A stretch of DNA of 64,000 nucleotides, taken from Limnanthes douglasii subsp. nivea (taxonomy: Eukaryota > Streptophyta > Magnoliopsida > Brassicales > Limnanthaceae). Location: assembly GCA_036936605.1 (NCBI GenBank), contig JAUPFV010000002.1, positions 123,674,376-123,738,375 on the forward strand, read 5' to 3'. Each line of letters opens with the position of its first letter. Within the stretch, counting starts at the first letter, position 1. The notes beneath the pieces were generated by a model, which worked only from the letters and a program-made list of their open reading frames with translations, ran no database searches and had not been told where the DNA came from. This document shows, piece after piece, positions 47,162 to 58,120 of the stretch. A program made the translations under genes and the position numbers.

Positions 47162-48129
47162 TATGATTTCTGTTGGTAGTAGAAAACTCACGTGTAAACA
47201 CACATATTCACATCACTGTTACATCATTCAGTGTTGAATCTACTAATTTATATATGTTTTATCCTTCAGAGTAGTTTTCAAGTTGTTATCAAAGTTTTTA
47301 TTATTACCTATCAGGCTTGAACTAAACATCTATCAATGTCTACTTGCTTAACTATCAGAATAATAAACAGGTGGTGTATGTAGATCTATAAGAAATTCTT
47401 TTTTAATCAGGTTTAAACTCAAGTAAATATGTAGGCCAATGTTTTTATAAACTACCTTGGCTGATCCCCCATTCGTTGCATGAATCAATTTCATACCTGG
47501 GCAGATGTCTCTAGTATTTTTTATGTTCTAGATATGACAGAGTAATAGTAATTTATATCGCAATGTCTACCTTATTACCTATCAGAGATTTAATAAACTA
47601 TCTATAATACTTATATCCAAATACATAGCAATGTCTACAAGTTTATCTATCGGGGTTATAATCAAGTATCTATCGTAGTACGAACTACATATCTGTCAGA
47701 ATAATTATCTACTATATATGGATGTCCACATGTTAAATTTTTTTGTTACGAACCATATAGTACATTTTTACATATCTGTCAGACTAATTATCTAGACCAG
47801 ATAGGTTTTAATTTCTAAATATAATTTATCTACCATTGTAAATTACTCGTAAATCTCATATAACATATTAGTGATGCACGAAATATATATATGGACTGGA
47901 GGATATGGTTATTGGTAGATGAGTAAAATTAATTTTTTGAAAGGATTTTTAACCACACCAATTACTCATTAGAAGTAAATGTGTTAAACCTATTGGTTAG
48001 ATTGAAAGTTGAAAAGACAAAGGTAGATGGACTTGAATGATTACATGCATTAAATATACGTGTGCCATTAAATTTGTGAAAGTAAGTATGGTTGCTAAAT
48101 GGGACTCAGCCTTGGGCATTGTGTTTTGC
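47162..48129. other. MULE1 intergenic region rich in CTATC(A/G)/TAGCAATG motifs
   Basis: No gene. 47300-47830 is dense in the element's short motifs: CATCTATCAATGTCTAC, CATAGCAATGTCTAC, TTATCTATCGGGG, ATATCTGTCAGA. All read in the same direction on the plus strand. Confidence 0.7.
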
Positions 48130-48137
48130 TATAAATA
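48130..48137 (+). promoter_or_regulatory. TATA box of the MULE1 acidic gene
   Basis: TATAAATA followed by GAGGG, 97 bp upstream of the start ATG at 48234 (TATA first base to ATG 104 bp). MULE2 has the same TATAAATA at a similar distance from its acidic gene. Confidence 0.65.
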
Positions 48138-48233
48138 GAGGGTGATATTTGAACCTATTCCTCTCACACTTCCCTGCAAAGCAAAAAACAACCAGAAACT
48201 CTAGCCTAAGTTCAAACCAAACCACCTTCGAAA

Positions 48234-48602
48234 ATGATACCTTCCTCACCTTTCTCACCACCTAACTCCGGCGAAGACGGGTGGTCAACTGACCACTACG
48301 TAGACAATAAGGTGTACAAGCGTACCACAACGTCGGAGTACTCTGATGATGAAGAAGATGACTGGTCTGTTTGGTCTGAGGACCAAAAAGACCCCTACGG
48401 TTTATGGGATTCATGGTCGTTCGACGACAGTTATGAGTCTGAGGATGAAAAACTTCCAAAACGGAAGAGACGTAGGAGCAGTTGCAAGTGGGAAAAAGAA
48501 GAGGATGATGATTCAGAGGAGGCAGACGAAGAAGACGAGGAAGAGGAAGAAGAAGAAAAAGAAGAAGAGGAGGAGGGATCTGATGAAGAGGATTCTGACT
48601 AG
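48234..48602 (+). CDS. small acidic protein of MULE1 (conserved third gene)
   Basis: An uninterrupted 122-residue frame with a good TATA box upstream. The N-terminus is Ser/Pro-rich (SSPFSPPNS). The middle is rich in Trp, Ser and Asp (WSVWSEDQKDPYGLWDSW). A basic nuclear-signal-like PKRKRRR follows, and the last 40 residues are almost all Glu and Asp. It is encoded on the strand opposite the transposase and lies just past its 3' end. MULE2 has a counterpart in the same place and orientation with PPNS, PNRKRKRED and an acidic tail. I know no family for it; convergent position is reminiscent of mudrB in maize MuDR, without detectable sequence similarity. It may be a nuclear partner or chaperone of transposase (inference). 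Confidence 0.65.
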   Translation: MIPSSPFSPPNSGEDGWSTDHYVDNKVYKRTTTSEYSDDEEDDWSVWSEDQKDPYGLWDSWSFDDSYESEDEKLPKRKRRRSSCKWEKEEDDDSEEADEEDEEEEEEEKEEEEEGSDEEDSD

Positions 48603-49370
48603 GTTTGAACATGTTGATGTAGTTTCATGGAACTTTTGGTTTCTATTTTGTTGTTTTTAATGTTTGTTCATGCTTTTTTTAGACTGTAACTTTCACCAAC
48701 CCTGTGTAGTAGTCTCATTTTTTGACAGGGTTGGTGTATTTGGAAGATCTGTAGCAGTGAATGATTTTATGTTAATGTTAACGTTTGATTGAATTTTCCG
48801 TTCTCTAGCTTAAACTGGTTGGTTAATTTTGAAATGTGCAACAAGTTAACATATGATATGTTGCAGTTGACTGAAGCAGTTTTAATTCTAGTTATCTCAT
48901 AGAATCGCATTGTATGAAAACTAACATATCAGAGTTAGGGTAACATTAAAAGACCAGTTTATGTAGACCTAATCTATCAGATGTAAGCTAACTTATCTAT
49001 CAACCACTGTTTATGTCATATTTATGTCATCAATATATCTGGCTATTAAATAACGAGACGAATCAGGCAGGGAAGATTTAAAGGACCTCGTGAACAAATG
49101 TAAGACATGTATCAGATGGATGTACAGCAAAACAGAAAACATAAATTGATGTATCTGTCGGATGTAAAATCCACGATCTATCAATGTTACATAGAGTGTC
49201 TATCATAGTATAACAACGTATATAGCAATGTTGCTCTGAATAGATATCGGAGTCTGAGACAAACAGACATAGTACATGTTAATGTTAAAAGTGTACAAAA
49301 ACATAAGTTGAAAGATAAGAGAGTGCTTATCTTTGAGATGTAAAATGTTACAAAAATCGGTAAAAAATGT
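48603..49370. other. MULE1 spacer between convergent genes
   Basis: No gene. It contains repeated element motifs (ACATATCAGAG, ATCTATCAGATG, ATCTATCAACC, CTATCAATGTTAC, TATAGCAATGTTGC). Confidence 0.6.
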
Positions 49371-51791
49371 CTAGAACGGAGCATCACATGACCTCCTATT
49401 ATGCCCCGATTTGAAAAATCGACCACAACGGGACTGGCTGCTGGTAACTTCACCTCTTGATGGAATACGCTTTTTCCTCGGACTGCCAGGTCGTCTTTTA
49501 ACGTTCGAGGGCTTCACCACGGCCTCTCCATCATAGTCTGGAGTACTGGATTCACCAAACTCTGTTATAGCCGGTATGTTAAATAAATAGCTTGACCGGT
49601 AATTCGCAGCACTAAAAAACGGTTCGACCAACGTCATAGGATCTTCGTTTAGAGATGCAATTGCAGCCAATGCATGAGCGCATGGGAAACATTCTTGCTG
49701 CCAAGAGTCGCATGTGCATTTGAAATCAAGTATGTTGACCACCATGACTGGGTCTGATAAAACCTCAAAATAAGCGACAGAGGACTTGCGAACTAACCAT
49801 GTCCGACTGCATTGTACATTCTCTTTGAACATCTTGTCAAACTCGGGGCACAAATGTGTGTTCCAACTCAGGCCCTCTCATAAACGTCGAGACATTTGAG
49901 TCATCAGAAGAGCTCTAATCCGGTCGACCAATTCAACTATAGGCAGATGGCACAACTTTTTAATCTAGTAATTGAACGATTCAACAACGGTTGATACCAT
50001 CGCCCCATACCGTTTGCCTTTCACATATGCCTGAGCCCATTTTTCTGGTGGCAGATTTCTTACAAAGTTGCCAATACGCTCACTGCCTTGGCGCAAAAAC
50101 TGACCAAAACGTTCATTAAAAAGTTCCACCGTCGGGGCATAAGCACAGCTCTTAAACATCACTAGCATATTTTGTTTGTAGACTCTGTTAGTGTGTTCAA
50201 GAGCTTTAGTCAAGTTCTGGATAAGATGGAAGATGCAATAAGCGTGGTAGTCAGTATGATAAAGAGTTGCGACAGCGCTAATAATACCAGCATGGCGGTC
50301 TGAAATGAAAGTTATTTGGTGCCCTAACAGATGAGGTTTTAAACTTTCCAAAAACCAAAACCAGTTATCTGAGTCTTCACTACCAAATATACCAAAAGCT
50401 ACGGGGAACAGACCTGAAACGGAAACGATAAAGTTGAAAAACAACACTACATTGACAGGGGTGAACGAACTAAAATCACAATGTATATGCAACTTATCTA
50501 GCAGACTAAGGGAGCTTGTGTAATTATCAACGTAGCACAGGGTACTATGCATAAATCGCAACGTCACATAACCAAGCTAGCAATCATTAATAATTAAAAT
50601 GGCATGGTATGTAAACTAATCTATCAATTAGTACTAATAAATCGCAATCTAGGTTAACCTCCATAGCGGACTAAACGTTTATTGAAACTTGGACTGACCG
50701 TTGTTTCCATCTTTTGCCCCTGCTGAAAGCAACACGCCACCATGCTTCCCTGTTAGGTGGGTTCCGTCAACGTACAATAGAGGTCGGCAGGAATGGAAAC
50801 CCTGAAGACATGCACCAAACGCTATAAAACAACGACGGAAAACATTGTCGGGAGCCAAATCCAGATGGCAGTCCGTAGTAATGTCACGACTCTTTAGTCT
50901 CTTGAAGTATGCTGGTAGCAATCCGAAAGAGGTATTGCTATCTCCAAATACAACACGACGGGCCTTCTCCAACGCATTCCAAGATAGACGATATGAAATG
51001 TCTCAACCGTAGTCTTGCTTGATGGTGGACTGTATAGTCTTAGCTGTTACGGATTGGCAGTTCCGTAGAGAATCGTGAATTTCATCAGCAATCAAATCGG
51101 ACGACAGATGCCTACTTTTCTTCTTTGTGAATACGGGACTGCACGTATGGGTACTGAAAAATCTTTTAATAGTAATCAAACCGGTCTTAGAATCAACAGA
51201 AGCATAAAGCCTCCATTTGCAGCCGCCTGAATCTTTGTTTACACAATAAACGGTGATCTTGCTAAAGGTATTATGCATGTACCTAAACGCAAAACCGTTC
51301 TCTAATGCATACCGGGATAAGGCTAACCTCAGACCTTGAGCACCATCTGGAAAAGACTGTCCAACACCGATGATAGCTTATGCCCATCCAGTTGTAGCTA
51401 GATGCCTTTTTTGGGGGGTTGAAATGGCCAAACAGCTACTGCTTTCACCGCTAGTTCGTTGCATATGAGAGGATTCTTCGAACAGTTGAACGGGTTGTTT
51501 ACGTTTAATGGCGGAGCCTTTATCAGCAACATGTTCTTCAATAAGAAAACTAACACTCTTCAGACGTTCAACATCAAGGTAACATTCCAACCCAATAAAA
51601 TCGGTCTCCTTATTAAACATACAATTATTCTGATTACCGCAAGAGTAGGTAATGCTGTAGTTACCTCTAACAAGCCCCTGCCATGTTTGCTCAACGTACT
51701 GTTGAAAAGACTCGAAGTTTTCGAATTCGGACAGCGGAACAATAGCTGTTTCGGTACCAAATTTGAAAATGCAAACTTTTGGTTTCGACAT
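49371..51791 (-). pseudogene. MuDR-type transposase of MULE1
   Basis: Two exons, 51791-50699 and 50413-49371, with a GT-AG intron whose position is shared with MULE2 and copy 0. Domains in order: N-terminal MuDR-type region (MSKPKVCIFKFG), zinc-binding DNA-binding motif with Cys/His (GGCKWRLYASVDS, STHTCSPVF), catalytic DDE core with LYVDGTH, FISDRHAGI and VVESFNY (D, D, E all present), SWIM finger (CTCDSWQQECFPCAHAL), and a C-terminal knuckle CGRFFKSGHNRRSC, in which the second Cys of CCHC is Phe. Four in-frame stops (51376-51378, 51003-51005, about 49966, about 49878) kill the frame; no frameshift was seen. At least one (FNY-stop-IKK, MULE2 has FNNQIKK) is TAG for CAG. Confidence 0.88.
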
Positions 51792-51847
51792 TGTGTACCC
51801 TGAATTGTAGAACAGGTGAATGTGTTACTGATATTAGTGAATGGTTG

Positions 51848-52520
51848 AACACATCTAGCAATATATTGTAACTAACATATCAGAGTATATGCATTCGTGG
51901 GCTATTTTTCAACACATATAGCAATCTGTCATGACTAAACTATCAGGGTATATGGAGTCGTGAACTATTTTCAACCACATCTAGCAACCTATTATAGCTA
52001 ACATATCAGGGTGTCTGTAGTCAGGGGAGATGGTTGCAACATCTAGCAATATCCCCTAACTAACATATTAGGGTATATGGATACGTGGTCTATTTTTCAA
52101 CACATATTGCAAAGTGTCATAACTAAACTATCAGGGTATATGGAGGCATGGTCTATTTTCCAAAAGATCTAGCAACCTATTATAGTTAACATATCAGGGT
52201 GTATGCAGGAAGGGGATGTGGTTGAAAACATCTAGCAATATCCAGCACCTAAACTATCAGGGTATATGGAGTCATGGTCTATTTTCAACAATTCTAGCAA
52301 CCTGTCATAACTAACATATCAGGGTGTATGCAGTCAGGGGATATCTTCCAACACATCTAGATACCTGTTATAGCTAACATATCAGGGTATATGAAGTCAG
52401 GGGATATGGTTGGACACAGCTAGCAATATTCCGTAACCAAAATATCAGGGTATATGCATTCGTGGTCTATTTTTCAACAAATCTAGATACCTATTATAGC
52501 TAACATATCAGGGTGTATGC
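51848..52520 (+). repeat. 11-copy minisatellite of about 61-bp units in MULE1
   Basis: Diverged tandem units, each with ACATCTAGCAA near the start and ACATATCAGGGTATATG (or GTGTATG) in the middle, then GTGGTCTATTTTCAA or GGGGATATGGTT. Alternate units are more alike (units ending in CTATTTT or in GATATGGTT), suggesting a two-unit higher-order repeat in part. It sits directly upstream of the transposase ATG (51791), in its leader or promoter-proximal intron. Confidence 0.9.
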
Positions 52521-52525
52521 AGTGA

Positions 52526-53212
52526 TCCAGCAACCTCCACCATACATTAACAGGCGACAAATCGCATAGTTAACACACACAAATCGCAACCAGCGTAATA
52601 GAGGTCGAAAAATGAAAATTCTTACCGGAATGTTATCGGAGCCGGTATCAATGCCTTGAATCGACCAGAAACATATAGTAATAGGTTTCCTGCCATTAAC
52701 GTACATTATATGCGAGTCTATATTCGATTTCGAAAATGGAAAACGATTTTGAAACTGAAAACTCACGTCCGATACTGACCTGAAAGCTGTAACGTCGGGC
52801 TCCGATAACAGTGGTTAGAAGGTTGATAACCGGTGGTCTAGGAGGCTGAGAAACGAGGCAAAATCGGAGCTAGGAGGCTGAGCTTTTTCATAGATGACGG
52901 AACTAGGCAATTGTCTCTGTTAGAGTCGTCGTCGAACCGTGTATTCCAGAAATCGGTGATGATCGGAAGCCTCTTCGAAGGTCTTTATATGGTTCGCCGG
53001 TGGTTACGATGTGTATCCGGTGGTTCAATAGCGTCGCCGGAGGTGGTGTGATCAGCCTACGTTTTTTGAAATGAACATACGTTCTTGAAAAATGGGTTGT
53101 TTGTTAGGTTAGGAGAGAGGAGAGAGAAAGGGGCTAATAAATTCAAAATTCAAAATTCAAAAGTAATAAAGAAGATACTGAAGCCAAAAGGGACCATTTT
53201 TCACAAATTAAC
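52526..53212 (-). other. transposase leader region of MULE1
   Basis: No clear gene. The DNA between the minisatellite and the right end of MULE1 has higher GC content at 52780-53060 and is probably the 5' untranslated exon and intron of the transposase transcript. Confidence 0.45.
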
Positions 53213-53213
53213 C

Positions 53214-53222
53214 CTTATATAC
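53214..53222 (-). promoter_or_regulatory. TATA box near the MULE1 right end
   Basis: The minus strand reads ACCCTCAACATAGTATATAAGGG, about 150 bp in from the right end. MULE2 has ACCCTCAACCCACTATATAAGC in the matching place (53510-53530), so the box and its context are conserved at the transposase end. Confidence 0.6.
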
Positions 53223-53347
53223 TATGTTGAGGGTAATTATGGTATTAAAAAAAATAAGGTATTAGAAGTGGATATGTTAGATGAGATGGGTATTGAGTGA
53301 GCATTAATCCATTTTTGGGTACTAGGTTGTAATAGGTTTGGCTAAAA

Positions 53348-53369
53348 GGTACTTAGTGTGTCATTTCCC
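53348..53369 (-). repeat. MULE1 right terminal inverted repeat
   Basis: Reads GGGAAATGACACACTAAGTACC inward and pairs with the left end at 40971-40992. Confidence 0.75.
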
Positions 53370-53378
53370 TTAGAGAAA
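53370..53378. repeat. MULE1 target duplication TTAGAGAAA (right)
   Basis: Second copy of the 9-bp duplication. Its GAGAAA part appears to be the start of the MULE2 terminal repeat. Confidence 0.92.
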
Positions 53379-54523
53379 TTGTACCTATAGTATCAACTCA
53401 ACTATTCAATTGTCATTTAGTATCTTTGATCTATTATCACTTAATACCTAACTCAACTACTTAATTACCATTTTATACCTAACTTTATGTTAATACCCTA
53501 ACTACCCTCAACCCACTATATAAGCAGAATTTTCTGTTTTTTTCTTCCTTTTCTAGCTTTTAAAGACTTGAATTTGTTAGTCGCTCTAACCACCTAACCC
53601 TACAAACCACCGTGAACCACCAAAATACCACACTTTTCAGGTGATCGGAGCGTTAGAATGTTTGTATATTTCTGTAAGTTCTGTATAAAATTTATCTAAC
53701 CATTGTTTTCTACGTACAAGAGTTGATCACGCGTTATTCGACATTGTTGGAATCTCTGTTGTTTTGAGTTTACGTGTTGCTTTTAGGTAATCGTGATTAA
53801 CTAACAATTTCGAAGTTATTTGTTGGATTTCTGAGTTAGAATAGGTGTTATTCTACTGTTTGTGTTCTTAGTAAATCTTGTTCGAGCTTTTCTCTTGTTT
53901 TTTTTTATTTTTGTTCCAGCGTTCTGTGCTAATTTTGTTAATGTTTGTCGTTAATCCTTGTTTAACTAGTTATATACTGATTTTTAGTGTATTAGATGTT
54001 GATTGTGGATGTGAAACATGTGTAGACTATGAGTTTTAGTTGTCTAGGAACTCTCGACAAAAGATGCAAATTGTTCAATGATTTTTAACGTAGAAGATGC
54101 GAATTGTGTTACCAGTTCTCAGGATATCATGAGAATTGCAAGCATCTCTCAGGATATCCTACTAATTGCAATTATAAGAGTTGCAAAAAACTCTCAGGAA
54201 ATCCAAGACTTGCAAACAACTATCAAGAAATTCAAGAGTTGCAAACAACTCTTAGGAAATTCAAGAGTTAAAAACAACTCTCAGGTCCAATTGCGAATTG
54301 TTTACATTTTGTACACGCGTGAGTGTACAAGTACTTGATTTGCAAACAACTCTCAAGGGATGATGCGAATTGGGCAATTGTAGACATAAAACTGTAAACA
54401 ATTCGCAGCTTATAGTTATACACAACTCGCAAAAGAATATGGGATTTTCTCACTGCAGTAACTAATAACTTGCATTGTTTTTTGGAATTAATAACTAATA
54501 TCTTGTTCAGTGCAGGATAAGGT
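53379..54523 (+). other. MULE2 terminal repeat, promoter and leader
   Basis: The terminal repeat runs to about 53500, with a TATA box (CTATATAAGC, about 53516-53525). 54050-54440 is a field of about 30-bp motifs such as TTGCAAACAACTCTCAGGAAA and GATGCGAATTG, in or near the transposase leader. This mirrors the position of the MULE1 minisatellite. Confidence 0.65.
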
Positions 54524-57163
54524 ATGTCTAAATCACAAGTTTGTATTTTTAACCATGGTCACCAAACCGCAATTTTGTCTTTCACGAAGTTTGAAAAAGC
54601 TTTCAAAGTATCCAAGAGTATGCGGAGAACGCATGGGAGGAGCTTGTCACAGGTGACTACCTAATTACCTACTCCTGCGGGGATCACAATGATTGTTTCT
54701 TTAATAACTAGAAAGATTTTGTTGGGTTAGTGTTATATCTTGATTTGGAGCATTTAAAACGGGTTAGTTTTCTTATAGAACAACACGTCTTCGATAAAGG
54801 TTCTGGTGATAAGTGTTCTGGTGAAAAGAGTTATGGTGATAAGAGTTCTGGCAGTAAGAGTTCTGGTGTAAAGCGTAAAGAGTGTAGCATAAGTTTGGGA
54901 GAACAATCTCTTAATCAACTAGTTAGCGGAGAGAGCAGTAACGGTTTAATTAATTCTGATCAGAGAAAAAAATAACTTTCTACTACTGGTTGGGTTAATG
55001 CTATTACAGGAGTGAGTTAAGCTTTTGAAGAAGGTTCTGCAGATCTAAAGGTCATCTTTGTGCAAGTTTACTTTAGAGCATGGTTTTGCTTTCAAATACC
55101 TACACAACACAGCAAACAAGACCACTGCTTATTGTGAAAATAAATTCACAAGCGGATGCAAATGGATATTTTATGCATCTATTGATTCCAGCACCAGCTT
55201 GATAATGATCAAGAAGTATGTTCCGGATCATACTTGCAATCCCATTTTCTCCCAAAAGCATAAGCGGCATAGGCATTTGACATCAGATTTGATAACGGAG
55301 GAAATTCAGGATTCTCTCCGGATCTGCCATTCGTTGACAGCCAAAACCATACAATCAACTGTCAAATAAAATTACGGTCTTGACGTCTCTTACCGTTTGT
55401 CATAGAATGCTTTAGAGAAGGCAATGAGGGGAGTTTTCCAAGATAGTTCAATTTTTTTTAGTTTACTAAGCGGGTAATTCAAACGATTGAAGAGCGACGA
55501 TATTACTACAGACTACCGGTTGGAGTTATCAGTTGGAAACCGCTTCAAGCGTTGTTTTGTATCATCCGGTTCATCCTTCAGGGTTTTCATTCATGTCGTC
55601 CAATGTTGTTTATCGATGGAACATTCTTATATGGCAAGTATAAGGGTACCTTGCTTACTGTCGTAGCAAAACACGGCAACAACGGTTAGTTTCATTTAAC
55701 TATTTAATCTAAATGATTAGGATGTTTTGTTGGAAATTCATAAATAATTCACATCCTATAGTTACACACAACTACCTGGATGTCCTGAGATTGCAGAGCA
55801 ATTCTTTGGACATACAATAATTGCAAACAACTCTCAGGGAATCCTAAGATTTCAGAACAAATCTCATGAGAGGATGCAAATTGGTCAGTAACTTGATTTG
55901 CAGACAACTCTCAGGAAATGATGCGAATTGGGCTATTGTAGACATAAAACTGTGAACAATTCGCAACTTATGGTTGTACACAATTCGCAGCCTATATTTG
56001 CACAGCACTCCCATGATATCCTGATATTTGAAAGCAACTCTCAGGCACTCATGCGAATTGTTTACATTTTTTACATGCTTGAGTTCTATTATATTGTTCA
56101 TTTGAGGTGTCTTTTTCCTAGACTATTCCATGTTGCTCTTGGTATAATAAGCATTGAAGATTGTGATAATTGGATGTGGTTTTTGGGGTGTTTGAAACCT
56201 CATTTGCTGGAGCGCCAAATCACATTTATTTCAGACCGTCATTCTGGTATCATTAATGTTGTTTCTGTCTTGTATCCAAACTGCTATCATGCGTACTTTT
56301 ATTTCCATCTCATGCAGAATTTGAAATCCAACTTGAAACACACTAACAGAGACTATGAAAAAAGGATGTTGAATTGCTTCCATCGTTTTGCTTATGCTCG
56401 CAGTCGAGAGCTTTTTAAGGATATACTAACAGATTTTCTATGTAAAGGTGGTGACCGAAATGAGTGATTTTCCTGCTAATTTACCCGAGATAAGTATGCG
56501 CATTCTTACGTTAAAGGGAAACGATACAGGTCTATGGCTTCTACTACGGCGAAATATTTTAACAATCAGATCAAAAAATATTGCTGCCTACCCATTGTTG
56601 TGTTTATTGACTGGATTAGAGTCTTGCTTATAACTCAAGTTTCACGAAGATACAAAGATGGGTTAAGCTGGAGTACTAATTTGGTCCCCGAGTATGAGAA
56701 GAAGCTAAAGCAGAATGTTGACATGTGCCGAACTTGGGTAGTACGTATGTCGTCTACCGCCATGTTCGAAGTCTTTTTTAATCATATGGCTGTTGTTAAT
56801 CTGTTGGATTTTAAATGTTCTTGTGGATCATAACAACAAGAGTGTTTTCCATGTCCTCACGCTTTAGCGCCAATACAGTATACCGACCAAGATCCCTTTA
56901 CTATAATAGAGCCCTTCTTTACGGTTAAGAATTACAGGGAAAGTTACTCTTTCAGCATACCAGCTATAACTAAATTCGGGGAAGGGTCCAGCACTAACGA
57001 TCCTTCGTTTGTTGAAACACTTCCTCCGAACGTTAAAAGACGCTCCGGAAGGCCTAAGAAAAATCGAATCCCCTCTAGAGGAGAAACCTCAACCAAGCAG
57101 TTGAGGTGTGGCCGTTGTTCAAAATCAGGCCATAAGAGGAGGAATTGTGATGTCCTAGATTAA
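54524..57163 (+). pseudogene. MuDR-type transposase of MULE2
   Basis: Starts at ATG 54524 (MSKSQVCIFNHG). Exon 1 runs to about 55684 (conserved NNG|GTTAGT donor) and exon 2 from about 56122 to 57163. Matches to MULE1: YLDLEHLKRVSFLIEQHV, GCKWIFYASIDSSTSL, HTCNPIF, HRHLTSDLITEEIQDSL, LFIDGTFLYG (first Asp), FISDRHSGI (second Asp), CSCGS-stop-QQECFPCPHAL (SWIM) and CGRCSKSGHKRRNC (intact CCHC). The catalytic Glu region reads TTAKYFN, so Glu is Lys. Four short SGxKS-type repeats are encoded at 54800-54870. Several frameshifts and stops are present; it is inactive. Confidence 0.85.
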
Positions 57164-58120
57164 AAATAATTCTTGTTGTGGACAATTCTCGTTGGCCACA
57201 TTGATTTGTAATACTGTTATTGTTGTGGACAATAAACTAAACATTTTTACATTTGTTTGTTCATTTACACATTTTTTTGTATGACAGTAATGAAATTCTA
57301 GGTGCTTGGTTAATATAGCTATTTTTCCCAAGTAACTTTTGGGAACATAGTTTCACGCAATTTGCATGAAACATCGTGATTTGCAGGAAATTCGCATTCA
57401 CTATTGAGAATTGTGTGCAATATCTCGATATCATATTGCAATCATTTGGCATTGCGAATTGTTTGCTTTTCTAACTTATAGAGTTGCATACAGTATCTTG
57501 GTATAATATTGTAACCAACTCGCATTTCGTCCTAAGATTTGTTTGCAACTCCCAATAGGATGAGAATTGTTTGCATCTCCACTATATGGGTATAATATTG
57601 CAAACAACATCTCAGGTTTCCATGAGAGTTGTTTGCAAATCTAACAGAATGCGAATTGTTTGCAAATCCAATAGAATGCGAATTGGTTACATCTCCATTA
57701 CCTGGATATAATCTTGAAAACAACTCCCAGGATTCCCTGAGAGTTGTTTTCAACTTCCAATATGATGCAAATTGTGTGTATCTCCACTATCCTATAGGAA
57801 TAATATTGCAAACAACATCTCAGGTTTTCATGCGAGTTGTTTGCAACTCCAACAAGATGCGATTTTTTTGCATCTCCACTAATATTTGCAAATAACGCGC
57901 ATGGTCCTCTGAGAGTTGTTTGCAACTACTAATAGGGTGCGAATTGTTTGCATTATTGCGCGTTCACACATTCACACATTCACATATGATTAAAAGTTTA
58001 TACAAAAAATGGATTACAAAAAAAGGATTACAGGCTTCATGCACTAACAAGTTTCAAACAATCACTACAACCTTTAGTGTTTGTTAGTTGCATTCCAAAA
58101 AAAAACAGAAGCACACACTA
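57164..58120. other. MULE2 spacer with repeated GCGAATTGTTTGC/CTCTCAGG motifs
   Basis: No gene. 57340-57960 holds a roughly 170-bp repeat (compare 57555-57660 with 57760-57860), each with TGCGAATTGTTTGCATCTCC, ATAATATTGCAAACAACATC and CATG(A/C)GAGTTGTTTGCAA. Neighbouring TTGCAAACAAC...GTTGTTTGCAA segments are inverted and can pair as hairpins. Confidence 0.7.

Larger units (their letters stand above)
40971..53369 (+). mobile_element. complete 12.4-kb MULE with Ulp1-like gene (MULE1)
   Basis: Bounded by a perfect 9-bp target duplication. The ends are related inverted repeats: GAGGAAAGTACTCCTAAATACC at the left and, read inward from the right, GGGAAATGACACACTAAGTACC. Each end region has a TATA box facing inward. 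Genes: Ulp1-like peptidase gene (plus, 42119-47161), small acidic protein gene (plus, 48234-48602) and MuDR-type transposase (minus, 51791-49371), convergent on the acidic gene. MULEs carrying transposase plus Ulp1-like protease are known in plants (Kaonashi/CUMULE type). Both large genes have stops, so this copy looks inactive, but its structure is whole. Confidence 0.9.

Noticed and set aside
51848..52520. Regular repeat array as a possible CRISPR array
   Set aside because: The units are diverged tandem repeats without constant repeats and unique spacers, inside a eukaryotic transposon.
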